Assembly (NCBI GenBank): GCA_029987045.1
Contig: DALTWN010000036.1
Location: forward strand, 1-8,516
Source of the DNA: Methanocorpusculum sp.
Lineage (GTDB): Archaea > Halobacteriota > Methanomicrobia > Methanomicrobiales > Methanocorpusculaceae
Direction of reading: 5' to 3'
Length of the DNA stretch: 8,516 bases
Positions 1 through 6,354 of the stretch are shown one piece after another; the stretch's first letter is position 1, and every line of letters starts with the position of its first letter. The translations under genes and the position numbers were made by a program. The notes beneath the pieces are model-generated. The model was not told the origin of the DNA, did not search any database, and was given only the letters and a program-made list of their open reading frames with translations.

Positions 1-537
1 TTCGAGTTTTTCCGTCCGGTCGCCTGATGCGATGTAGACGCCGACTCCTTTGTTCTCGAGATCCGCAATGAGTTCGCGTACGCCGGGAAACGGATAGCCG
101 GCAGCGGCGATACCGAACTCGATGCCGGACAACCGGGTATTGACGATAGCTCCGGCATTCATCGCGAATACATCCGAGGTCTTTGTCGCTTCCTTTTTGC
201 AGGTGGAAACGGCGAGCTGAAGATCGGCCACACGGGCGGTCTGATCTGAAAAGAGGATACCGCCGACCGTCTCCGCATCGACGATGTTTCTTCCGCAGGA
301 AATGCCGAATCCGATCCTGTTCTTCGCAAGCCATGATGAAAGCAGTTCCGTTCCGTCCGCTTCCAGCAGCTGAGCCGAACTGAGTTCGAGCATGACAAGG
401 ATCCGTGCTTCATCTTCGAATGTCAGCAGGGTGGTTTCGACGGTGTCGGGAAGCAGGCTCTTTGTGGTGAAATCGACCACCGTCCGTACGGTCTTGAGCA
501 GGGTTCCTGCACTGTCAAACACGATTGCAAGCGACAT
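1..537 (-). CDS. HAD-superfamily protein, P-type-ATPase-like phosphatase domain (3' end beyond window)
   Basis: The minus strand stays open from ATG at 537 to the left edge, giving 179 residues without the natural end. Residues 4-12 read AIVFDSAGT, a HAD motif I with the nucleophile Asp8 but with Ala at the second acidic position; P-type ATPases also lack that acid (DKTGT). Near residues 166-174 VYIASGDRT fits HAD motif II/III (Ser171 followed by GDR), preceded by a region like the usual 'L..KG' helix. HAD proteins are mostly phosphatases or phosphotransferases; substrate is unknown here. The missing second Asp suggests weak or altered phosphatase chemistry, as in soluble P-type-ATPase-like HADs. 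The start is the only sensible ATG, with the nucleophile strand beginning four residues later; no Shine-Dalgarno is visible, so a leaderless or short-leader mRNA is likely. It is divergent from pan. Family assignment is fairly firm, function is not. Confidence 0.75.
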   Translation of the reverse strand, partial: MSLAIVFDSAGTLLKTVRTVVDFTTKSLLPDTVETTLLTFEDEARILVMLELSSAQLLEADGTELLSSWLAKNRIGFGISCGRNIVDAETVGGILFSDQTARVADLQLAVSTCKKEATKTSDVFAMNAGAIVNTRLSGIEFGIAAAGYPFPGVRELIADLENKGVGVYIASGDRTEKLE

Positions 538-648
538 ATTGCTGTATTTCTATTGAATGCGGACGCTCTTAATGCTTGTTTCGCCCGAAAATGTAATTCG
601 AAAGGATTTTTATTCCAGATATCAAATAACCACATAACGAGAACTGCC
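538..648. promoter_or_regulatory. Divergent intergenic region with candidate promoters for the HAD gene and pan
   Basis: This 111-bp gap is AT-richer than the flanking genes and must hold both promoters. For pan, the T-rich stretch at 605-613 (ATTTTTATT) preceded by purines is a TATA candidate, which would put the transcript start near 632-638 and give a short leader; a weak GAG lies just upstream of the ATG. For the leftward gene, the reverse complement of 566-575 (CATTAAGAG) is a weak TATA candidate. Neither matches the consensus well, so the box positions are guesses; only the divergent arrangement is certain. Confidence 0.3.
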
Positions 649-1953
649 ATGACGGACAATAAAGAAATTGATTCTGATGTCAAATATCCGGCCGACATCA
701 CGGTATCCCCATCGTCCGCAATTCCCGGCGATGAGCAGAAACCTGCGAACGAACTTGCCGAACTGCGCAAGACCAATATAGCACTGGAGACGCGGAATTT
801 CGAGCTCCGTGAATCCGTTCGTCAGGCACGGCTGCATCTTGCGGCTGCCGAATCGGAACGCGACCAGTACCGCCGGGAAGCACAGAAATACAAGACGGAA
901 CTCAAACAGGTCAGGGCATCCCCCATGGTAGTGGGAACCATAGAACAGCTGCTGGACGAAGGACGGGTGCTGATCCGGAGTACCACCGGTCCGTCGTTCG
1001 TGTCGCAGGTGCTGGACAGCATCGATAGGGACGAGCTGAGTGTCGGTGCCCAGTGTGCTCTGCATCCCCAGTCGTTCACGCTGCTTGAGATTCTTCCCCC
1101 GCGGGTCGATGCCCAGGTCCATGCGATGGAGATCGATACAGCACCGTCCGTATCATATGAGGATATCGGCGGTCTGAAGAAACAGATGCAGCTTCTGCGT
1201 GAATCCATCGAACTGCCGCTGACACAGCCGGAACTCTTCGAGAAAGCGGGTGTCGAACCGCCGAAAGGTGTGCTGATGTATGGGCCGCCGGGTACGGGAA
1301 AGACCATGCTTGCGAAAGCCATCGCACATGCGACCAATGCCACCTTCATCCGTGTCGTCGGTTCGGAACTGGTCCAGAAATATATCGGCGAAGGTGCCCG
1401 TCTGGTCCGTGAACTCTTCACGCTTGCCCGTTCGAAGGCACCGGCGATTGTCTTTATCGATGAAATCGATGCTGTAGGTGCTGCCCGGTCGTCGGATACC
1501 TATTCTGCAGGAGATCATGAAGTCGGCCGGACACTCATGCAGCTCCTTGCGGAACTCGACGGATTCAATCCCCGCGGGAATGTCAAGATAATCGCTGCAA
1601 CGAACCGTATCGATATTCTCGATACCGCACTGCTCAGACCGGGACGGTTCGACCGTATCGTCGAGTTCCCGCTGCCGGAAGCTGCGGAACGTGAAACGAT
1701 TCTCCGGCTGCATACAAGGAAGATGAACCTGGCAAAGGATGTCGCATTGTCCGTTCTTGCATCCGATGAAAATACTGCCGGATTCAATGGTGCCGAACTG
1801 ATGGCGCTCACGATCGAAGCAGGTATGACTGCCATTCGCGATACCCGGTCGCTGATTCGGATGGCTGATTTCACCGCCGCTCTCGACGTGGTGCGTGACG
1901 GCCGCAATACCGGCGAGAAACGGCCGGAGATTCCGCTGGGTGTGTATCAGTAG
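649..1953 (+). CDS. pan: Proteasome-activating nucleotidase (AAA+ ATPase)
   Basis: PAN is the hexameric ATPase that unfolds proteins and feeds them into the archaeal 20S proteasome. The 434-residue product has all expected parts: a charged heptad-like coiled coil (about 33-90), an OB-fold interdomain (92-150), and one AAA+ domain with Walker A GPPGTGKT (212-219), pore loop 1 Tyr245-Ile-Gly, Walker B IVFIDEID (267-274) and arginine fingers in LRPGRFDR (Arg333, Arg336). It ends in Val-Tyr-Gln, an HbYX motif that docks into the 20S alpha ring and opens the gate. The reading frame is open upstream to an ATG at 553, but those 32 extra residues (Cys-rich, no family resemblance) lie in the divergent promoter region, so ATG 649 (MTDNKEID) is preferred. 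The length then fits the family. thiD follows after 14 bp and is probably co-transcribed. No other proteasome gene is in the window. Confidence 0.95.
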   Translation: MTDNKEIDSDVKYPADITVSPSSAIPGDEQKPANELAELRKTNIALETRNFELRESVRQARLHLAAAESERDQYRREAQKYKTELKQVRASPMVVGTIEQLLDEGRVLIRSTTGPSFVSQVLDSIDRDELSVGAQCALHPQSFTLLEILPPRVDAQVHAMEIDTAPSVSYEDIGGLKKQMQLLRESIELPLTQPELFEKAGVEPPKGVLMYGPPGTGKTMLAKAIAHATNATFIRVVGSELVQKYIGEGARLVRELFTLARSKAPAIVFIDEIDAVGAARSSDTYSAGDHEVGRTLMQLLAELDGFNPRGNVKIIAATNRIDILDTALLRPGRFDRIVEFPLPEAAERETILRLHTRKMNLAKDVALSVLASDENTAGFNGAELMALTIEAGMTAIRDTRSLIRMADFTAALDVVRDGRNTGEKRPEIPLGVYQ

Positions 1954-1967
1954 GAAAACATGCAATC

Positions 1968-2762
1968 ATGACACTGAAATATGCCGTCTCGATAGCCGGA
2001 TCCGATTCGTCGGGAGGAGCAGGTCTGCAGACCGATATCAAGACCATGAATGCCTGCGGCGTATGGGGCATGACGGTTGTTGCGGCACTGACGGCACAGA
2101 ACGGCATGCAGGTCACCGCTTCCGCGAAAGTCGATTCGGCGTTCATCGCCAAACAGATCAGGACACTCTGCGACGAGTTTCCGGTGGCTGCATGGAAGAC
2201 CGGCATGCTCAATACCGCAGAGACGGTCCATGCCGTAGCGGATGCACTGCCTGCGGATGCGGTCCTGGTTGTCGATCCGGTCATTGTCGCGACGTCCGGC
2301 GGCATTCTCCTGGATGAACCGGGGGTATCGGCCGTTGTCGAAAAGCTGCTTTCGAAGGCTGCAGTAGTGACCCCGAACATCCCGGAAACCGAGTATCTGT
2401 CCGGCATCCGCATCACCGATACTGCATCGGTCGAAGCAGCAGGTCAGTGGTTCCGTGAACAGGGGGCCGCAGCTGTCCTCATCAAAGGCGGTCACAGTCC
2501 GGCATTTGCAGGAGCGGATTTCCTTATCGACGGAGACGGATTCCATACGATCGCAGGCAGACGTCTGCCGTTTTCCGATATCCACGGAACAGGATGCTGT
2601 CTATCCTCTGCCATCGCCGCATATCTTGCACAGGGAAAGGATGTCATGTCGGCAGTAAAGCAGGCAAAAGCGTTCGTCGCATCAGCGATCGAACATTCGG
2701 TGGTGTATCCCTCCGGCAGACGGACGGTCAATCCGCTGTGGGTCACTGTCGGTAAAGACTGA
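1968..2762 (+). CDS. thiD: Hydroxymethylpyrimidine / phosphomethylpyrimidine kinase
   Basis: ThiD phosphorylates 4-amino-5-hydroxymethyl-2-methylpyrimidine and then its monophosphate to the diphosphate used in thiamin phosphate synthesis; it is a cytosolic ribokinase-fold enzyme. Seen in the 264-residue product: the N-terminal signature SIAGSDSSGGAG (8-19), substrate-binding Gln44 in QNG, WKTGM (76-80), VDPVIVATSGG (102-112), a TPN segment (135-137), and the anion-hole motif HGTGC (206-210) with Cys210. The length matches stand-alone ThiD; many archaea fuse ThiD to a C-terminal ThiN (thiamin phosphate synthase) domain, and none is present here, so that step must be encoded elsewhere. The ATG is preceded by GGAAAA, a weak ribosome-binding site, and lies 14 bp after the pan stop, which suggests co-transcription. 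An ATG eight bases upstream is out of frame and stops at once. A T-run terminator follows. Confidence 0.95.
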   Translation: MTLKYAVSIAGSDSSGGAGLQTDIKTMNACGVWGMTVVAALTAQNGMQVTASAKVDSAFIAKQIRTLCDEFPVAAWKTGMLNTAETVHAVADALPADAVLVVDPVIVATSGGILLDEPGVSAVVEKLLSKAAVVTPNIPETEYLSGIRITDTASVEAAGQWFREQGAAAVLIKGGHSPAFAGADFLIDGDGFHTIAGRRLPFSDIHGTGCCLSSAIAAYLAQGKDVMSAVKQAKAFVASAIEHSVVYPSGRRTVNPLWVTVGKD

Positions 2763-2766
2763 CCGC

Positions 2767-2785
2767 ATTTTTTTTTCTGTTTTCT
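2767..2785 (+). terminator. Oligo-T terminator after thiD
   Basis: A run of nine T (2768-2776) starts 6 bases after the thiD stop and is followed by a second T-rich stretch, without a preceding stem-loop. Archaeal RNA polymerase terminates on such U-tracts. It likely ends the pan-thiD transcript and separates it from the repeat region. Confidence 0.7.
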
Positions 2786-2811
2786 GATTGTAATGGAAAC
2801 ATCTGTTATAT

Positions 2812-2890
2812 TTCATGCAGTTTAGAGGTGTCAAAACATTACAATTCATGCAGTTTCGAGGGGTCAAAACATTACAATTCATGCAGTTTA
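2812..2890. repeat. 33-bp direct tandem repeat, about 2.4 copies
   Basis: Two adjacent 33-bp units (2812-2844 and 2845-2877) differ at two positions only, and a third begins at 2878 and matches for 13 bases. Each unit starts TTCATGCAGTTT and ends TCAAAACATTACAA. A looser match to the unit's end lies just upstream (near 2803-2811), and TTGTAATG at 2788-2795 is an inverted copy of the CATTACAA ends. There is no unique spacer between units, so this is a minisatellite-like array and not CRISPR. On the minus strand the unit (33 = 3 x 11) reads as an 11-residue repeat without stops, probably by chance. A role as spaced binding sites or an expandable array is possible. Confidence 0.9.
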
Positions 2891-2920
2891 GGTGATTTTG
2901 GTTGTCCCAGGATTCGTCTG

Positions 2921-2963
2921 TTCTTCTGAATGCATGGTATCCGGCATGCAGTCGGCAGAAGAG
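2921..2963. other. Two-tier inverted repeat / hairpin upstream of the transporter promoter
   Basis: TCTTCTG (2922-2928) pairs with CAGAAGA (2956-2962), and inside it TGCATG (2931-2936) pairs with CATGCA (2945-2950) around an 8-base loop; the internal loop is AA against GTCGG. The outer stem can extend by a G-U pair. The arm CATGCAG (2945-2951) is the same heptamer found at the start of each tandem-repeat unit. It lies about 55 bp upstream of the TATA box, so it is not in the transporter mRNA; it could be a protein-binding dyad or part of a small transcript. Function unknown. Confidence 0.55.
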
Positions 2964-3010
2964 TTTGCTCTTTCATCCCAAAAATCATCATTTTAGCCGG
3001 TCCGTCTTCT

Positions 3011-3065
3011 TTATACGGTATAAAAGACAATCTAATTAGCATTATGTGCACGGAAGAAGAGGTGA
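3011..3065 (+). promoter_or_regulatory. TATA promoter and Shine-Dalgarno of the SLC41/MgtE-type gene
   Basis: TATAAAA at 3019-3025, preceded by an overlapping TTATAC, is the best TATA box in the window; transcription should start about 3045-3050. The leader then holds GAGGTGA (3059-3065), an excellent match to the archaeal 16S rRNA 3' end, 6 bases before ATG 3072. This strong site fixes the start of the transporter gene. Confidence 0.75.
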
Positions 3066-3071
3066 CTTCGG

Positions 3072-4283
3072 ATGACATTGGCGATAGTCTTCGAACACTT
3101 CAGGGACCGTCACAGTGATTTTCTCACAGGGTTCGTTACGCTGATTGTCAGTGTCACCCTGTCGTTCATTGCCGGTATCTATCTGGGAGCGGTAAACGAA
3201 GTCCTGCTTCTGATTCCTGGGCTGATGGTGCTCGTGACACCGTCGATCAATATGCGGGGAGCGATAGCTGGCATTCTTACCTCGCGCCTGTCTTCATCCA
3301 TGCACCTCGGTACCTTCAGCAGCAGTCTGGCGCGGGATACCGAACTGGGTGACAATCTGCGGTCGTCGCTCATCATGACGATCATCGTCTCGGTCGTTCT
3401 TGCGATCTTCGGCAAACTCATCTGTATGATGACGGGTACCGAGGTCATCGGTTTCTTCGAGATGATCGTCATCTCGGTCGTTTCGGGACTGGTGGCAGGT
3501 CTTGTGGTGACTGCGGTCGCGGTGGGTGTCAGTCTCCTGTGCTATAAACGCAACAAGGATCTGGATATGGTCGGCGCTCCGGCGGTCACGACATTCGGTG
3601 ATATCGCGACCCTTCCGTGCCTGGTGGTCACTGCACTGCTGGTCATGCAGCTTCCTCCCGTCGGCATGATGATCCTCGGTATTCTGGTTCTCGCACTGAT
3701 TGTCTGGGCAGTCATATCGCTCATCCGCGGAACGGTTCTCATGAAGGATATTTTGAAAGAGGGGCTGGTCCTGCTGATTCCGTTGTCCCTCCTGGGAATC
3801 GTTGCCGGCGTCCTGTACACGAACGGTCTCGAATCGCTCATCGCGGCGGCGGCGGTCCTGATCCTGATATCTCCGTTCATGAACGGCTGCGGATCCATCG
3901 GCGGCATCCTGACGTCGCGTATCGGTACCGAGATGCACATGGGTCTGCTCGATCCGAAGGCAATGCCGCAGAGACTGGTCTGGAGCCATTTCCTTGAAAA
4001 TTATATCTATGCGCTCATTCTTCTGCCGCTCATGGGTCTGATTGCCCATTTCGCGGCACTGGGACTGGGAATCTCGACGCCAGGACTCCTTCCGATGGTC
4101 CTGCTTGCCCTGATTGCCGGACTGCTGGTCGTTACCGTGATGAACCTGCTGGGATATTATACGGCGGCGATCACCTACCGTATCGGTCTCGATCCCGACA
4201 ATTTCGGGGTGCCAGTCGTCACCAGTTCCATCGACCTGATCGGTGCGTCCGCTATTCTTGTCGTGATGATGTTCCTGCTCTGA
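3072..4283 (+). CDS. SLC41/MgtE-type divalent cation transporter, two fused membrane domains
   Basis: This 403-residue, very hydrophobic protein has about ten membrane segments and consists of two homologous MgtE-type transmembrane domains (about 17-215 and 225-403). The duplication is visible directly: in half one PGLMVLVTPSINMRG followed by GILTSRLSSSMHLG (49-80), in half two LISPFMNGCGSIGGILTSR and EMHMG (265-291); further, DLDMVGAPAVTT (163-174) matches DPDNFGVPVVTS (374-385). The conserved Pro, Asn and Asp/Gly residues correspond to the cation path in MgtE and SLC41. The cytosolic N and CBS domains of bacterial MgtE are absent, as in SLC41-type single-chain carriers. Magnesium or a similar divalent ion is the likely substrate by family, but gating by the usual Mg sensor domains is not possible here. 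The start is set by a strong GAGGTGA site. It has its own promoter and ends tail to tail with truD, 6 bp apart. Confidence 0.85.
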   Translation: MTLAIVFEHFRDRHSDFLTGFVTLIVSVTLSFIAGIYLGAVNEVLLLIPGLMVLVTPSINMRGAIAGILTSRLSSSMHLGTFSSSLARDTELGDNLRSSLIMTIIVSVVLAIFGKLICMMTGTEVIGFFEMIVISVVSGLVAGLVVTAVAVGVSLLCYKRNKDLDMVGAPAVTTFGDIATLPCLVVTALLVMQLPPVGMMILGILVLALIVWAVISLIRGTVLMKDILKEGLVLLIPLSLLGIVAGVLYTNGLESLIAAAAVLILISPFMNGCGSIGGILTSRIGTEMHMGLLDPKAMPQRLVWSHFLENYIYALILLPLMGLIAHFAALGLGISTPGLLPMVLLALIAGLLVVTVMNLLGYYTAAITYRIGLDPDNFGVPVVTSSIDLIGASAILVVMMFLL

Positions 4284-4289
4284 AACGGA

Positions 4290-5564
4290 TCAGACCATCT
4301 GTTCCGGATTCGCCTGCATGTATTCGCGGGCTACGGTCGTTGCGTAATGTCCCGGCGGCAGGGTGAACGAAAGGGTCGCATCGGCGCCGGATACCGAGGA
4401 TGCTACATCCGCTTCCAGCGAGATGCGGCGGTGGAATCCGTCGAAGTTCGTCCTGACGAACTCGGCGGCGGACCCGAATGAATCGAATGAGATGCCGTCT
4501 TCCTCCATACGTGACACCATGGTCTGTTCGAGCGGACCGGCATTCGGCGTATAGGTTTTTCCCGGCATCCATCCGACGACGAAACATCTGCCGCGTTTCA
4601 TGTGCTGGCGTGCGGTCGGCAGATTCTTCGCGGTCGCGATATCGATACGGCCGTTCGCGAATACCAGGTGTTCGCCGATATCTGGTTCGTTGAGTGCGAC
4701 ACCGCGTCTGCACCGGTCGGAGACGGCAAGATTGAACAGCCAGGACTGGTAGGCCGAGACGAACATGGAAAGCAGTTTCGGCGGCAGAGTCTGCAGTGCG
4801 GCGCCGTAATTCTCTTTCTGTTTCATCAGCGAATCCAAAAGAATCCGTTCGTAGGTCAGATGGTTGGGAAGTGCATGCAGGGCTTCCTTCGCATCACCGG
4901 TTTCCGCGAAGGCACGGCGGGCATGTTTGACCTCGTCCGATTCGTAGGGGAACGCATCGCCGACATAGAGCATGACGGCTTTTTCGTATTCGCCCCGGAG
5001 GATATGGTATCCCATCCGGTGCGTCACCGGTTTCATGGCGCCGAACCGCTGCAGACCGAAATAGTTGGGAATGCCGGTCCTGATCTCCGCGGAAATGACA
5101 TCAACCTGTTCCTGTAAAGCTGTTCCTTCCGCGTCGCAGTCACGCAGCGTCAGCACGAACCGGTTTCCTTCGAGATTGCCGAGACCAAGCGAGAACTGGT
5201 GATGCGTCACCGGTTCGATGGTCATATCCTTGATGGAGATATTCCTGACATCATCTTCGGCGACTTCGTACAGAGAGATATACTGTGAGGTCACGGCGTT
5301 GCGGTCCTTCGTTCCTGCCCATCCGATGCGTTTCTGGCTGATCTTCAGCCGGTTCGCGAGTTCACGCACGGCATGCTGGTGTTCCCAGGATCTCTTGGTC
5401 AGCCGGCAGATGAGATACGGACCGCTGCCGGTGAATGCGACCGGCAGTTCATCGACCCGGAAATCTTCCGGACTGGTGCGCAGGCGTCCGCCGATACCAT
5501 CATGCGATGTTCCATAATAGCCGATGCCGAGGGCGGTTTCCGTTTCGTATGCAGATGGTTTCAT
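4290..5564 (-). CDS. truD: tRNA pseudouridine synthase D
   Basis: TruD converts uridine 13 of tRNA (and in archaea possibly other sites) to pseudouridine in the cytosol. The 424-residue product has the diagnostic motif GWAGTKDRNAVTSQ (81-94) with catalytic Asp87, the segment PNYFGLQRFG (166-175), the N-terminal SPEDFRVDE (31-39) and the conserved C-terminal LPPGHYATTVAREYM (402-416). The TRUD insertion domain lies between about 180 and 330. Its length is in the archaeal range and nothing is missing. The ATG lies 4 bp after the pth2 stop, so the two genes are almost certainly one transcript, linking tRNA modification to tRNA recycling. Its 3' end converges on the transporter gene with 6 bp between the stops and no T-run in the gap, so termination must occur inside the opposing gene. 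Confidence 0.95.
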   Translation of the reverse strand: MKPSAYETETALGIGYYGTSHDGIGGRLRTSPEDFRVDELPVAFTGSGPYLICRLTKRSWEHQHAVRELANRLKISQKRIGWAGTKDRNAVTSQYISLYEVAEDDVRNISIKDMTIEPVTHHQFSLGLGNLEGNRFVLTLRDCDAEGTALQEQVDVISAEIRTGIPNYFGLQRFGAMKPVTHRMGYHILRGEYEKAVMLYVGDAFPYESDEVKHARRAFAETGDAKEALHALPNHLTYERILLDSLMKQKENYGAALQTLPPKLLSMFVSAYQSWLFNLAVSDRCRRGVALNEPDIGEHLVFANGRIDIATAKNLPTARQHMKRGRCFVVGWMPGKTYTPNAGPLEQTMVSRMEEDGISFDSFGSAAEFVRTNFDGFHRRISLEADVASSVSGADATLSFTLPPGHYATTVAREYMQANPEQMV

Positions 5565-5568
5565 AGAT

Positions 5569-5934
5569 TCAGAGCAGTTTGAGATCGGCGGTAATCTTAT
5601 CCATGGTCTCGCGTTTGGCAGGACCGATGCCGAGGGCGGTGACCGACCCTGCGGGGATTTCGGTCATGCCTGCATCGATGATGAGCGAACAGGGTACGCC
5701 GATGAGTTCCGCCTGAGCCTTGAGCCGGTAGATGGTCTCGACATCGGGGGCTTTCAGCGCGACTTTCTTCTGGCCTTCCCGCATCCATTCCTTGCGGTCG
5801 GCAAGCGATGTCTTCTCGAATGCGCCGATCGAGGCGTGGGCTGCCTGGGCGCACATCTTGCCGCAGCTCATTTTCAGATCGGAACGCAGGACAAGGCATT
5901 GTTTGTATTTGAATATCTCTTCTCCGCCGTGCAT
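5569..5934 (-). CDS. pth2: Peptidyl-tRNA hydrolase, archaeal/eukaryotic type Pth2
   Basis: Pth2 cleaves the ester bond of peptidyl-tRNAs released from stalled ribosomes, recycling tRNA. The 121-residue product shows the family pattern: YKQCLVLRSDLKMSCGK (10-26), the helix CAQAAHAS with His33, and DAGMTEIPAGSVTALGIGP (87-105), the highly conserved Pth2 C-terminal signature. The usual family start would fall near Tyr10; the nine residues before it are extra, but ATG 5934 is the only ATG available in that stretch, so it is kept. Length is normal. truD follows after 4 bp. Upstream there is no clear Shine-Dalgarno next to the ATG; a weak TATA-like CTTTTATC (reverse complement of 5964-5971) would place transcription close to the start codon, which suggests a leaderless or short-leader message. 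Confidence 0.93.
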   Translation of the reverse strand: MHGGEEIFKYKQCLVLRSDLKMSCGKMCAQAAHASIGAFEKTSLADRKEWMREGQKKVALKAPDVETIYRLKAQAELIGVPCSLIIDAGMTEIPAGSVTALGIGPAKRETMDKITADLKLL

Positions 5935-6006
5935 AAGTATCTCATGTATTGGTTATCAGAGGCGATAAAAGTGTATGAGTCAGTCGAATAAAGCTGAAAA
6001 TGAGAA
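5935..6006 (-). promoter_or_regulatory. Gap between the toxin-antitoxin pair and pth2: weak terminator and probable pth2 promoter
   Basis: Reading leftward, the first part after the hepT stop is T-rich (TTCTCATTTTC, 5993-6003, then CTTTATT), a plausible U-tract terminator. Next comes CTTTTATC (5964-5971), a weak TATA candidate about 30 bp before the pth2 ATG. Both assignments rest on base composition and spacing only. Confidence 0.3.
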
Positions 6007-6354
6007 TTAGTCAATATCGTTACAGATTTCACAGAGATGTTCTATTTTCTGATGTAATTCCGGAATGTCATTTTCTATTATTTCCCAAACCAAGGCATAG
6101 TTTATCTCGAAATATCGATGAATAAGTCGATGCCGTAACCCTGCCATTCCTCTCCAATCTATCTCAGGATATTCTTTGCAGAATGCTTTGTCTGTTTGAT
6201 TTGCAGCTTCACCAATTACGAGCAGAGACTGGACAACTGCTTTTTTCATCGGAAGATTATTGAGAAAATCATGGTATGAAACCTCCTTGGTATAAGGAAT
6301 CAGAAAGAGTGTTTCATCAAGAATATGGCGTATTATGATATGATTTCTATTCAT
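6007..6354 (-). CDS. hepT: HEPN-domain toxin of a HepT/MntA pair
   Basis: HepT toxins are small all-helical HEPN proteins, often ribonucleases, neutralised by a cognate MNT nucleotidyltransferase. The 115-residue product (start MNRNHIII) has the HEPN signature R-x4-H-x-Y exactly: Arg74, His79, Tyr81 in GLRHRLIHRYFEINY. Upstream helices include the typical VIGEAANQ segment (47-54). The frame is open further upstream to 6429, but that extension runs into mntA; ATG 6354 is chosen because ATGA overlaps the mntA stop by 4 bp, a tight translational coupling typical of toxin-antitoxin pairs. Base composition is much more AT-rich than neighbours (32-38% GC on 60-base lines counted by hand, against about 58% in ncs6), with AGA and ATA codons, suggesting acquisition by transfer. 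All active residues are present, so the toxin appears intact. Actual target is unknown. Confidence 0.88.
   Translation of the reverse strand: MNRNHIIIRHILDETLFLIPYTKEVSYHDFLNNLPMKKAVVQSLLVIGEAANQTDKAFCKEYPEIDWRGMAGLRHRLIHRYFEINYALVWEIIENDIPELHQKIEHLCEICNDID

Noticed and set aside
553..648. 32-residue N-terminal extension of PAN from ATG 553
   Set aside because: It lies in the divergent promoter region, shows no PAN similarity and would make the protein unusually long; ATG 649 gives the normal PAN architecture.
2682..2882. Minus-strand small protein with 11-residue repeats (NCMNCNVLTPR type)
   Set aside because: It overlaps the thiD 3' end in antisense, arises from a 33-bp repeat that is simply a multiple of three, and has no start signals.
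2812..2890. Remnant CRISPR array
   Set aside because: The 33-bp units abut directly without unique spacers, only two full copies exist, and no cas gene is near.
2891..3010. Riboswitch for Mg or thiamin diphosphate before the transporter
   Set aside because: The stretch lies upstream of the predicted transcript start, and I see no TPP or M-box core motifs; only a hairpin is supported.
2930..3118. Short plus-strand reading frame overlapping the transporter start
   Set aside because: It spans the TATA box and Shine-Dalgarno of the transporter gene and has no ribosome-binding site.
3294..4049. Long minus-strand reading frame opposite the transporter
   Set aside because: Highly charged low-complexity translation (Asp/Arg/His/Gln rich), the usual antisense image of a hydrophobic membrane protein.
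4602..5117. Plus-strand reading frame opposite truD
   Set aside because: TruD motifs are unambiguous on the other strand and no promoter or ribosome-binding site supports this one.
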